Shown here: one piece after another, positions 1 through 8,222 of the stretch
Numbering within the stretch: the stretch's first letter is position 1
Layout: every line of letters begins with the position of its first letter
Assembly (NCBI RefSeq): GCF_001463905.1
Contig: NZ_BBWR01000018.1
Location: 1-64,000 of the forward strand
Direction: 5' to 3'
Length of the DNA: 64,000 nt
From: Aureimonas frigidaquae
GTDB taxonomy: Bacteria; Pseudomonadota; Alphaproteobacteria; Rhizobiales; Rhizobiaceae
The notes under the pieces: generated by a model
The model's input: only the letters and a program-made list of their open reading frames with translations
What the model was told of the DNA's origin: nothing
Databases searched by the model: none
Made by a program: the position numbers and the translations under genes

Positions 1-375
1 GCAAGAGCGCAAAAACCCGACCGGATCAAACAGGCATGCCGCCCGATCCAGTCATACCAGAACCAATCAGACCAAACCGGCCCCCTCAGTCCCGTCCAGC
101 GCTCCCGCCGTCTCGATGGCCGTTATTTAGGCGCATCCCGTCCGGGCGTCAACACCCTTTTTCACCCAACCATCATGAAACTTGGAAAGGCTCGAAAAAA
201 CAAATGGTTCCCGCCGCGCCGACGTGGCAAGACCTGGATGCGGGCGATGCCGGGGCCATAAAATTCCGCCCTCTCCCGCTATGAATCACCCATCCGAGCG
301 CCAGCTTTGCTACTGGCGCGGAAACCACTAATGTGCGGCCGCTTCTCAACGACGGACTTCAGATTGTCACAGCCC
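1..375. other. Upstream non-coding stretch with one hairpin
   Basis: I see no convincing coding frame here. The stretch probably holds the 5' leader of the sensor kinase that follows and possibly the promoter of a leftward gene outside the window. The only structure I can support is an inverted repeat, GCGCCAG at 298-304 and CTGGCGC at 313-319 with an 8-nt loop, about 57 nt before the preferred kinase start. It has no T-tract, so it is not a standard terminator. Confidence 0.4.
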
Positions 376-2424
376 ATGCCCGACGACATCGATAGGCCCA
401 CTTCGGCGTCGGGCGGCGACCTGCCCTTCTGCGACGCCCGCGAGGCGGCGCTGGCTGCGCTCGAGGCCCTGGACATCCTGGACACGCCGGCAGACGAGAA
501 TTTCGACAGGCTGACGCGGCTCGCGACATATATATGCGATGCCCCGGTCGCGCTGGTCAGCCTGGTCGATCGACAGCGGCAATGGTTCAAATCGCGCGTC
601 GGCTTCGAGCCGACAGAGACGCCGCTGTCCCAATCGGTGTGCGCTCATGCGATCCTGCAGGACGGCGTGACGGTCATACCCGATCTCACGCTCGATCCGC
701 GGACGTCTGCCAACACGCTGGTGACAGCGCCACCGCATATTCGCTTCTATGCCGGCGCGCCGCTGCGCGACCGCTCCGGCAATGTTCTGGGAACGCTCTG
801 TGTCATCGACACGGTTCCGCGACCGGGCGGACTGACGAAGCGACAGACCGACGCCCTCGAGACGCTCGCCTCACAGGTCATGGCGCAGATCGAGTTGCGC
901 GGCGTGGTGGCCGAGCGCGGCGAGCTCCTGCGTGCCCTGTCAACGGCGCATGAGCGCGTCTCGGCCGATCTGCGCCAGTTTTCCGCAATGTTCGACGATG
1001 CGCCGAGCTTCATGGCCCTCCTGCGTGGGCCGGACCATGTCTTCGAGATGGTCAATCGCGCCTATCTCGGCATTATCGGTCGGACCGATGTCGTGGGTAA
1101 GTCTGTGGCGCAGGCGCTGCCGGACGCCGCCGAGCAGGGTTACCTGCAGCTCCTGGACACGGTCTACCGCACGGGCGAAGCCTATACGACATCGGCAGCC
1201 CGCTACGATGTCCAGCCAAAGCCCGGTGCGCCGACGATCGAGCGCTATCTCGACTTCATATTCCAGCCAATCCGCGATGCCTCCGGCAGCGTGACGGGGA
1301 TCTTCGTCGAAGGATTCGACGTCAGCGCACGCGTTCTCCAGATGAAGCGCAGCGACGCCCTGCTCAAACTGGGCGACAGGATCCGTTTGTTGACGGACGT
1401 TTCGGCAATCGCGCAAGTCGCTGCCGAGGTGACGGCGGAGACCCTCGGCGCCGCACGGGCCGGCATCGGCACTGTGGACGCAGTCGCCGAGACGGTCGAA
1501 TTGGCGTCGAACTGGTGCGCGCCCGGGACGGCGGAGCTGACCGGCCTTTACCGGTTTCGTGACTATGGCACCTTCATCAACGACCTGAAAGCCGGACAGG
1601 CCGTCATCATTCAGGATGTGAGCGCTGATCCGCGTACCCGTGACAAAGCGAGCCAGTTCGATGAACTCGGCATAGCTGCGCTCGTGAACCTGCCGGTCAT
1701 CGAACACGGTCAGATCGTGCTGCTGGCCTTCGTGCATTATAAGACGCGGCGCGAATTGACCGAAGAGGATATCGCCTTCATCCGTCAGGTGGCGGACCGC
1801 GCGCAATCGGCCATTGCCCGCGCACGCGCGGAAGAGCATCAGCGCATCCTGAACCTGGAACTGAGCCACCGGCTGAAGAACACGCTCGCCACCGTCCAGG
1901 CGATCGCTTCACAGACGCTCAGCGGCGTGAGCGAGCGCCCCCTGGTCGATACGTTCCTGCGGCGCCTGCATGCTCTGGCGTCCGCCCATACGGTGCTCCT
2001 GCAACAACAATGGGCGGATGCGCCGCTGGACGAGATCGTGGCCGGCGCCCTCGGCACGCTCGGCATCGCCCACCGGGTCAAGGCGAGCGGCCCATCGCTG
2101 CGTCTGGGCGCCACGGCAGCCCTCTCCTCCTCCCTTCTGCTCCACGAGCTCGGCACCAACGCCTTGAAGTACGGCGCCTTGTCCAACGACACCGGACAGG
2201 TCGAGCTGGCATGGACCATCGAAGACGAAAACGGGGCCGACTCCGTCGTCCTGCGATGGCGCGAACGCGGGGGACCGACTGTATCGGCACCCACGCGCCG
2301 CGGCTTCGGCTCGCGCCTTGTCGGACGTGGGCTCCTTGGAATGGGGGGCGCGCAGCAGCTCTACGCCGCGGATGGTCTGGTGGTCCGCCTCTCGGCGCCC
2401 CTGGCGCAGCTTCAAAGCAGCTGA
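376..2424 (+). CDS. GAF-PAS-GAF sensor histidine kinase, HWE family
   Basis: Predicted soluble sensor kinase of 682 residues with no membrane segment. An N-terminal GAF domain lies at about 30-175, a PAS domain at about 200-320 and a second GAF domain at about 330-470, followed by an HWE-type kinase core. The H-box reads ELSHRLKNTLATVQ with the likely phosphorylated histidine at H498. The N-box is HELGTN starting at H590, and a late W-R-E-R-G-G-P block is typical of HWE kinases, which in Alphaproteobacteria serve light, redox or general stress signalling. No response regulator lies beside it, so it is an orphan here. Upstream in-frame starts exist at 307 and 331; the ATG at 376 is chosen because homology begins shortly after it, and no start has a strong ribosome site. 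The family is clear but the signal is unknown. Confidence 0.88.
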   Translation: MPDDIDRPTSASGGDLPFCDAREAALAALEALDILDTPADENFDRLTRLATYICDAPVALVSLVDRQRQWFKSRVGFEPTETPLSQSVCAHAILQDGVTVIPDLTLDPRTSANTLVTAPPHIRFYAGAPLRDRSGNVLGTLCVIDTVPRPGGLTKRQTDALETLASQVMAQIELRGVVAERGELLRALSTAHERVSADLRQFSAMFDDAPSFMALLRGPDHVFEMVNRAYLGIIGRTDVVGKSVAQALPDAAEQGYLQLLDTVYRTGEAYTTSAARYDVQPKPGAPTIERYLDFIFQPIRDASGSVTGIFVEGFDVSARVLQMKRSDALLKLGDRIRLLTDVSAIAQVAAEVTAETLGAARAGIGTVDAVAETVELASNWCAPGTAELTGLYRFRDYGTFINDLKAGQAVIIQDVSADPRTRDKASQFDELGIAALVNLPVIEHGQIVLLAFVHYKTRRELTEEDIAFIRQVADRAQSAIARARAEEHQRILNLELSHRLKNTLATVQAIASQTLSGVSERPLVDTFLRRLHALASAHTVLLQQQWADAPLDEIVAGALGTLGIAHRVKASGPSLRLGATAALSSSLLLHELGTNALKYGALSNDTGQVELAWTIEDENGADSVVLRWRERGGPTVSAPTRRGFGSRLVGRGLLGMGGAQQLYAADGLVVRLSAPLAQLQSS

Positions 2425-2425
2425 C

Positions 2426-2442
2426 GGGCCGCAAAGCGGCCC
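2426..2442 (+). terminator. Hairpin directly after the kinase gene
   Basis: A perfect 7-bp inverted repeat, GGGCCGC-aaa-GCGGCCC, starts two bases after the stop codon of the sensor kinase. It is followed by A-rich rather than T-rich sequence, so it is not a classical intrinsic terminator. It could pause polymerase or protect the 3' end of the message. Confidence 0.35.
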
Positions 2443-2613
2443 AAAAGCAAAGAAGACCGAGCCGACTTCCGGCCACTTAGATTCGCGCCCGACAGCACGC
2501 CGCAATATTGCCACAACTTGACATGAGCGCCGTCGAGTTCTATGGCCGGGGCTCCTGAAAGCCATCGTGACATTATCCGCGATCGTTCCTACCAAAAGAG
2601 ATTAGCCGCTTAC

Positions 2614-4152
2614 ATGCTATTTTCCGAGCTCGGACTCAGCGCCAAGGTACTGGCGGCCGTCGAGAAGGCCGGTTACACCGAGCCCACTCCCATTCAGGCC
2701 CAGGCGATCCCCCATGCGCTCGAGCGTCGAGACGTTCTGGGAATTGCGCAGACCGGCACCGGCAAGACAGCATCTTTCGTGCTGCCGATGCTGACCCTTC
2801 TGGAAAAGGGCCGCGCCCGCGCACGGATGCCACGCACGCTCATCATTGAGCCGACACGTGAGCTCGCCGCGCAGGTCGAGGAGTCGTTCGAGAAGTACGG
2901 CGTCAACAGCAGGCTGAATGTCGCTCTCCTGATCGGCGGCGTCTCCTTCGAGGATCAGAACCGCAAGCTGGAACGCGGTGTCGACGTGCTCATCGCCACG
3001 CCGGGCCGGCTTCTGGATCATTTCGAGCGCGGCCGCCTTCTGATGACGGGCGTCGAGGTGCTGGTGATCGACGAGGCCGATCGCATGCTCGATATGGGCT
3101 TCATCCCCGACATCGAGCGGATCTGCAAACTCATTCCCTTCACGCGGCAGACGCTCTTCTTCTCTGCGACCATGCCGCCGGAAATCACCCGCCTTGCGGA
3201 CCAGTTCCTTCAGAACCCTGTCCGCGTGGAAGTGGCCAAGGCATCCTCCACGGCGCAGACGGTCGAGCAGAAGCTTGTCGCAACCGGCTCCAAGGATTTC
3301 GAGAAGCGCGAGACGCTGCGCGGCCTTATCCGCGCCGAAGGCGAGTCGCTCACCAATGCGATCATCTTCTGCAACCGGAAGCGGGACGTATCACTGCTTT
3401 TCCGCTCGCTCAGCAAGCACGGCTTCTCCGTCGGCGCCCTGCATGGAGACATGGATCAGCGCAGCCGCACCATGACGCTGCAGGCCTTCCGGGACGATAA
3501 GCTGTCCCTGCTGGTTGCCTCCGATGTCGCGGCGCGCGGCCTCGACATTCCGGCTGTCAGCCATGTCTTCAATTTCGACGTTCCGATCCATGCCGAGGAC
3601 TACGTCCACCGCATCGGCCGGACGGGACGCGCCGGGCGTTCGGGCAAGGCCTATACGCTCGTGTCACGCGGCGATCAGAAGTATCTGGATGCGATCGAAA
3701 AGCTGATCGCCAAGGATATCGATTGGGCGGACGGCGATCTGTCCACCGTGGTGGAAAGCCCCGGTGAAGAGAAGGAACGCCGCGGCAAGCGCGGGTCCCG
3801 CAAGGACGGCGCGGCGGCGGCGCCTTCGCGCTCGCGCAAGCCCGCCCGCGCGAAAGCCCCGGCCGAAGGCGATGACGCGAGTGAAGCACCGGAGGCTATC
3901 GTTGACGAAGCGCCCGTTGCTTCCGACGTGACCGTGTCCACAGACGACAACCTGCCGCCCAAGGACGAGAAGCCGGCACGTGGCCGCGCCGCCCGCCCGC
4001 GTGAGGCGGCACGCCCGCAGGCGCCGGTGCAACAGCCGACCGCACAGCCGCAGCGCCCGCAGCGCGGGCGCGACGATGGGCGTGACGACCGCACGACCGT
4101 CGGCTTCGGGGACGATATTCCAGCCTTCATGCTGATCCGCACGGCGGGCTGA
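2614..4152 (+). CDS. rhlE: DEAD-box ATP-dependent RNA helicase, RhlE type
   Basis: ATP-dependent RNA helicase of 512 residues, expected in the cytoplasm to remodel RNA during ribosome assembly or RNA decay. It starts directly with the Q-motif region (FSELGLS, then PTPIQ). Walker A is AQTGTGKT at 45-52 with K51, the DEAD box is at 153-156, SAT follows at about 184, and the last helicase motif HRIGRTGR is at 332-339. After about residue 390 comes a long low-complexity tail rich in K, R, A, P and Q, as in many alphaproteobacterial RhlE proteins, probably an RNA-binding extension. The ATG at 2614 is preferred over an in-frame ATG at 2542 because it begins at the conserved Q-motif. The gene stands alone and ends in a clear terminator. 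The choice between RhlE and a close paralogue is less certain than the family. Confidence 0.93.
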   Translation: MLFSELGLSAKVLAAVEKAGYTEPTPIQAQAIPHALERRDVLGIAQTGTGKTASFVLPMLTLLEKGRARARMPRTLIIEPTRELAAQVEESFEKYGVNSRLNVALLIGGVSFEDQNRKLERGVDVLIATPGRLLDHFERGRLLMTGVEVLVIDEADRMLDMGFIPDIERICKLIPFTRQTLFFSATMPPEITRLADQFLQNPVRVEVAKASSTAQTVEQKLVATGSKDFEKRETLRGLIRAEGESLTNAIIFCNRKRDVSLLFRSLSKHGFSVGALHGDMDQRSRTMTLQAFRDDKLSLLVASDVAARGLDIPAVSHVFNFDVPIHAEDYVHRIGRTGRAGRSGKAYTLVSRGDQKYLDAIEKLIAKDIDWADGDLSTVVESPGEEKERRGKRGSRKDGAAAAPSRSRKPARAKAPAEGDDASEAPEAIVDEAPVASDVTVSTDDNLPPKDEKPARGRAARPREAARPQAPVQQPTAQPQRPQRGRDDGRDDRTTVGFGDDIPAFMLIRTAG

Positions 4153-4183
4153 CACTCGCTCCAACGCATCTGTAAAATTTGAA

Positions 4184-4210
4184 AGGCGCGCCGCCCGGTG
4201 CGCCTTTTTT
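4184..4210 (+). terminator. Intrinsic terminator of the helicase gene
   Basis: A GC-rich stem AGGCGC (4184-4189) pairs with GCGCCT (4200-4205) around a 10-nt loop and runs straight into a T-tract up to 4210. It lies about 30 nt after the helicase stop, between that gene and the convergent mfd gene. This is the clearest intrinsic terminator in the window. Confidence 0.85.
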
Positions 4211-4265
4211 GTTGCCCGAACGGCTGCGGAGGCCATCGGCTCGGCGCGGTCCCGAAACCTGGCTC

Positions 4266-7200
4266 TCAGGCAGCGGTGTCGGCGACCTTATCGACCATGC
4301 GGGCAAGTTGCGTGGCGATGACGGCTGCGCCGTTCAAACGCTGCTCGGGCTTGGCCCAGTCGCGCATCAGGACGATGGACTGGTCGGGCCGAATCTTGGC
4401 CGATACGCCCTGTTCGCCGATATAGCGCACCAGTGCCGCCGGGTTGGCGAAGTTGCGGTCACGGAACTGGATGACGAGCCCCTTCGGGCCGGCATCCAGC
4501 TTTTCGATATTGGCGCGCCGGCACAGGGACTTGATGAAGACGACTTTCAAAAGATGATCGACCTCATTCGGCAGCGGGCCGAAACGATCGATCAGCTCGG
4601 CGCCGAAGGCATCGATCTCCTTGGCGTCGGCAAGCTCGGCAAGGCGGCGATAGAGCGTCATCCGCAGTTGCAGGTCCGGAACGTAGCTTTCCGGGATCAT
4701 GACCGCCGTGCCAAGGGTGATCTGCGGCGACCAGCTTCCATTGCTTTCGGGCTCCACGCCCTTCATTTCCGCCACGGCTTCCTCGAGCATCTGCTGATAG
4801 AGCTCGAACCCCACTTCCTTTACATGGCCGCTCTGCTCCTCGCCCAGTATGTTGCCGGCCCCGCGCTGGTCGAGATCGTGGCTGGCAAGCTGGAAACCGG
4901 CGCCGAGCGTGTCGAGCGATTGCAGAACCTTCAGCCTGCGGTCGGCCCCGGCGGTCGGTGTCTTGTTGGCGGGAATGGTCAGGAGGGCGTAGGCGCGCTG
5001 CTTGGAGCGCCCGACACGGCCGCGGATCTGGTAGAGCTGCGCCAGGCCGAACATGTCGGAGCGATGGACGATCAGCGTATTGGCAGTCGGGATATCCAGC
5101 CCGGATTCCACGATCGTCGTGGACAGGAGAACGTCGTACTGGCCTTCGTAGAAGGCGTTCATGATATCGTCCAGCTCCCCGGCCGGCATCTGGCCGTGGG
5201 CGACGGCCACCTTCAGCTCCGGTACTTCCGCCTCCATGAACTCGCGGATCCCGGCAATATCCGACAGGCGCGGCGCCACATAGAAGCTTTGCCCGCCGCG
5301 GTAGCGCTCACGCAGCAGCGTTTCGCGCACGACGAGCCGATCGAAGGGTGAAACGAAGGTGCGCACCGCCATCCGGTCGACCGGCGCCGTGGTAATGAGT
5401 GACAATTCCCGCACGCCGGTGAGCGCCAGTTGCAAGGTGCGGGGGATCGGCGTTGCGGACAGGGTCAGGACGTGGATGTCGGACTTGAGCTCCTTCAACC
5501 GCTCCTTGTGCTTCACGCCGAAATGCTGCTCCTCATCGATGATGAGCAGGCCGAGATTCTTGAAGTCGATGGTCTTGCCCAGGAGCGCATGCGTGCCGAC
5601 GACGATGTCGACCGTGCCTTCCGCAAGCCCCTTGCGGGTTGCGTTCAGCTCCTTGGCCGTCACCAGCCGCGACGCCTGGGCAAGGTTCAGCGGCAGGCCG
5701 CGGAAGCGCTCGGAGAAGGTCTTGTAGTGCTGGCGCGCCAGAAGCGTGGTCGGGACCACGACGGCGACCTGAAGCCCGTTCATGGCCGCGATGAAGGCGG
5801 CCCGCAGTGCAACTTCCGTCTTGCCGAAGCCGACATCGCCGCAGACCAGGCGATCCATCGGCCGCCCGGCGCCCAGATCCTCGACCACAGCCTCGATGGC
5901 CGCGAGCTGGTCCTCGGTTTCCTCATAGGGGAACCGCGCCTGGAACTCGTCCCACAGGCCCTCGGGCGGCAGAAGCTTGGGCGCGCCGCGCGTTTCGCGC
6001 ACGGCCGCGATGCGGATGAGTTCGCCCGCCATATCCAGAAGACGCTTCTTCAGCTTGGCCTTGCGCGCCTGCCAGGCGCCGCCGCCCAGCTTGTCGAGCA
6101 GGGTTTCGGTCCCCTCGCCGCCATAGCGTGACAGGAGCTCGATATTTTCCACCGGCAGAAACAGCCGGTCGTCGCCGGCATAGCGCAGTTCGACGCAATC
6201 ATGCGGGGCGCCCGCGGCCTCGATCGTCTTCAGGCCGACGAAGCGCCCGATGCCGTGATCCACATGGACGACGATATCGCCTTCCGCCAGACCGGCGACC
6301 TCGGAAATGAAGTCGGCCCCACGCTTGCGCCGCCGCGCGCGCCGGATCAGCCGGTCGCCCAGTATGTCCTGTTCGGCGACAACCGCGATGCGGTCGGTTT
6401 CAAAGCCGGATTCCAGCCCCAGGACCGCCGTCGCCACCATATGGCGCCCGTTTTCCAGAGCCTGTTTCAGGCTGTCGGCGGGTTTGATGTTGCCGAGGCC
6501 GTGTTCCTCGACGATCTGGGTCAAACGCTCGCGGGAGCCTTCGGTCCAGGCGGCCAGGATCACCTGGCGGCCATCGGCACGCAGGCGCGCGATGTGATCC
6601 ACCGCAGCGGAAAAGACGTTGACGTCGCCGGCCTGGCGCTCGCCGGCAAAGTTGCGCCCGCGCGCCACGTCGAGGTTGACGATGTCGGTCGCCGCGGCAG
6701 CATCCGTCTGTGCATAGGCCGAAAGCCGAACCGGCGTGGTCCCGGCGATGCGGTCCGTGACTTCGTCCAGCGGCAGATACAATTCGTCCGGCTGGACCGG
6801 ATTGTACGGCACGCCACCGGCGCTTTCCGCCGCCACGCTCTGCCTGCGCGATGCGTAGTAATCCTCGATCAGCTTGCGCCGCTCGCCGAAGGCTTCCATC
6901 ACAAGATGGTCCAGGACGACGGGGAAGCCGTCGACATAATCGAACAGCGTCTCCACCCGGTCGTAGAAGAGCGGCAGCCAGTGCTCCATGCCAGCAAAGC
7001 GCTTGCCCTCCGAGATGGAGGCGTAGAGCCCATCCTCGCGCGCGGGCGCCCCGAACCGCTTAATGTAGTTGCTGCGAAAGCGTGAAATTGCCTCGTCCCG
7101 AAGGGACACTTCCGAGACGGGGGCAAGTTCGAAGGTCTTGCGCGTTCCGGTGCTGCGCTGGGTTGCGGGGTCGAAGGAGCGGATCGTCTCCAGCGTATCG

Positions 7201-7778
7201 CCGAAGAAATCCAGCCGCACAGGGTCATCCTCGCCCGGGGCGAAGAGGTCCAGTATGCCACCCCGGACCGCGAATTCGCCGGCCTCCCGCACGGTCGTGA
7301 CCCGCTCGAAGCCGCCCAGTTGCAGGGCGTTGACGATATGGCCCATGGAGATGCGGTTGCCGGCCCGGGCGCGGATCGTTTCATCGGCCAGGGTGGCGAG
7401 CGGGGGCATTCGCTGCAGCGCCGCATTGGCTGTCGTCAGGATGATGGCGCGGTGCGGCTTCTCGCGCAGCTCGGCGATGGCCGCCATCGCGGCAAGCCTC
7501 GTGGCCGCCGTGCCCGCTGAGGGGCCGACGCGATCGTAAGGAAGGCAATCCCAGGCCGGCAGGCTGAGCACGGGCAGCTCGGGCGCCACGAAACGCAGAG
7601 CGTCCTCGATCTCTCCCATCCGGCCGCCATCGCGCATGATGAACAGGATCGGCTTGTCGCCACCGCGCAGCCTTGCAATCTCCGCCAGAACGAAGGGAAC
7701 ATAGCCGTCCAGCACGTTGCCGATCGTGACACTGCCGGCCCGGGCGAGCCGCTTCTTCAGGTCCGGCGTCTGGCTCAT
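4266..7778 (-). CDS. mfd: Transcription-repair coupling factor Mfd
   Basis: Full-length Mfd of 1170 residues, the usual size. It removes RNA polymerase stalled at DNA lesions and recruits UvrA for nucleotide excision repair. The UvrB-like N-terminal part includes a GxRGGILD-type segment. The CarD/RID polymerase-binding domain shows VVHVDHGIGRFVGL at about 500-515. The helicase core has Walker A GDVGFGKT at 647-654 (K653) and the Mfd-type Walker B IDEEQHFGVKH at about 747. The RecG-like second motor half and the C-terminal TRCF regulatory domain follow. The start at 7778 overlaps the stop of the upstream sdhE gene by 4 bases, so the two are probably co-transcribed and translationally coupled. 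Nothing looks broken. Confidence 0.98.
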   Translation of the reverse strand: MSQTPDLKKRLARAGSVTIGNVLDGYVPFVLAEIARLRGGDKPILFIMRDGGRMGEIEDALRFVAPELPVLSLPAWDCLPYDRVGPSAGTAATRLAAMAAIAELREKPHRAIILTTANAALQRMPPLATLADETIRARAGNRISMGHIVNALQLGGFERVTTVREAGEFAVRGGILDLFAPGEDDPVRLDFFGDTLETIRSFDPATQRSTGTRKTFELAPVSEVSLRDEAISRFRSNYIKRFGAPAREDGLYASISEGKRFAGMEHWLPLFYDRVETLFDYVDGFPVVLDHLVMEAFGERRKLIEDYYASRRQSVAAESAGGVPYNPVQPDELYLPLDEVTDRIAGTTPVRLSAYAQTDAAAATDIVNLDVARGRNFAGERQAGDVNVFSAAVDHIARLRADGRQVILAAWTEGSRERLTQIVEEHGLGNIKPADSLKQALENGRHMVATAVLGLESGFETDRIAVVAEQDILGDRLIRRARRRKRGADFISEVAGLAEGDIVVHVDHGIGRFVGLKTIEAAGAPHDCVELRYAGDDRLFLPVENIELLSRYGGEGTETLLDKLGGGAWQARKAKLKKRLLDMAGELIRIAAVRETRGAPKLLPPEGLWDEFQARFPYEETEDQLAAIEAVVEDLGAGRPMDRLVCGDVGFGKTEVALRAAFIAAMNGLQVAVVVPTTLLARQHYKTFSERFRGLPLNLAQASRLVTAKELNATRKGLAEGTVDIVVGTHALLGKTIDFKNLGLLIIDEEQHFGVKHKERLKELKSDIHVLTLSATPIPRTLQLALTGVRELSLITTAPVDRMAVRTFVSPFDRLVVRETLLRERYRGGQSFYVAPRLSDIAGIREFMEAEVPELKVAVAHGQMPAGELDDIMNAFYEGQYDVLLSTTIVESGLDIPTANTLIVHRSDMFGLAQLYQIRGRVGRSKQRAYALLTIPANKTPTAGADRRLKVLQSLDTLGAGFQLASHDLDQRGAGNILGEEQSGHVKEVGFELYQQMLEEAVAEMKGVEPESNGSWSPQITLGTAVMIPESYVPDLQLRMTLYRRLAELADAKEIDAFGAELIDRFGPLPNEVDHLLKVVFIKSLCRRANIEKLDAGPKGLVIQFRDRNFANPAALVRYIGEQGVSAKIRPDQSIVLMRDWAKPEQRLNGAAVIATQLARMVDKVADTAA

Positions 7779-8071
7779 TGCGCGGACCCTTCCGGCAAGG
7801 CGTAGAAATCGCGGATGCGCCGGAAGATCGTCGTATCGAAGTGTGCCGGCACCGCCTCCGTGCCGGTGATCCAGGAGAAGATCTCCCGGTCGGGCTCCTC
7901 CATCAGCGCCTCGTAGACATCGAGCTCGGCATCGGTCAACCCGGCCAGCTCGGCATCGGCGAAACGGCCAAGCACGAGGTCCATCTCGCGCGTGCCACGA
8001 TGCCAGGAGCGGAACAGCGCCTTGCGCCTGCGAATGTCGAGTTCACTGGACGAGAGGTTCGTACCGGACAT
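7775..8071 (-). CDS. sdhE: FAD assembly factor SdhE (SDH5 family)
   Basis: Small protein of 98 residues that promotes covalent attachment of FAD to the flavoprotein subunit of succinate dehydrogenase, acting in the cytoplasm before complex II assembles. The diagnostic RGxxE motif is present as R25-G26-T-R-E29 within an arginine-rich first helix (RRRKALFRSWHRG), followed by the usual acidic helices, including LMEEPDREIFSW. Length matches the family. The ATG at 8071 is chosen; an in-frame start at 8107 would add a poorly conserved leader. The gene overlaps mfd by 4 bases, and recG is divergent about 150 bp away. The sdhE-mfd pairing next to recG is, from memory, common in Hyphomicrobiales. Confidence 0.93.
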   Translation of the reverse strand: MSGTNLSSSELDIRRRKALFRSWHRGTREMDLVLGRFADAELAGLTDAELDVYEALMEEPDREIFSWITGTEAVPAHFDTTIFRRIRDFYALPEGSAQ

Positions 8072-8222
8072 CGATGTCTTTCCTTCAGAGCGCGCGGGGC
8101 CCGGCATCGGACGCGCGGGCAGCCAGCGCGCGAAGAAGCGCGCCGGGACGGGACCATATAGGCATGCGGACGGCTCCTGTCAGCCTTTGCAGCGCGCATC
8201 GCCACAGGATATTGGGGTTGTC

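Noticed and set aside
187-211. EcfG-type stress promoter on the minus strand (GGAAC with 16-bp spacer)
   Set aside because: The -10 element would be CCTT instead of CGTT, and no gene to its left is visible.
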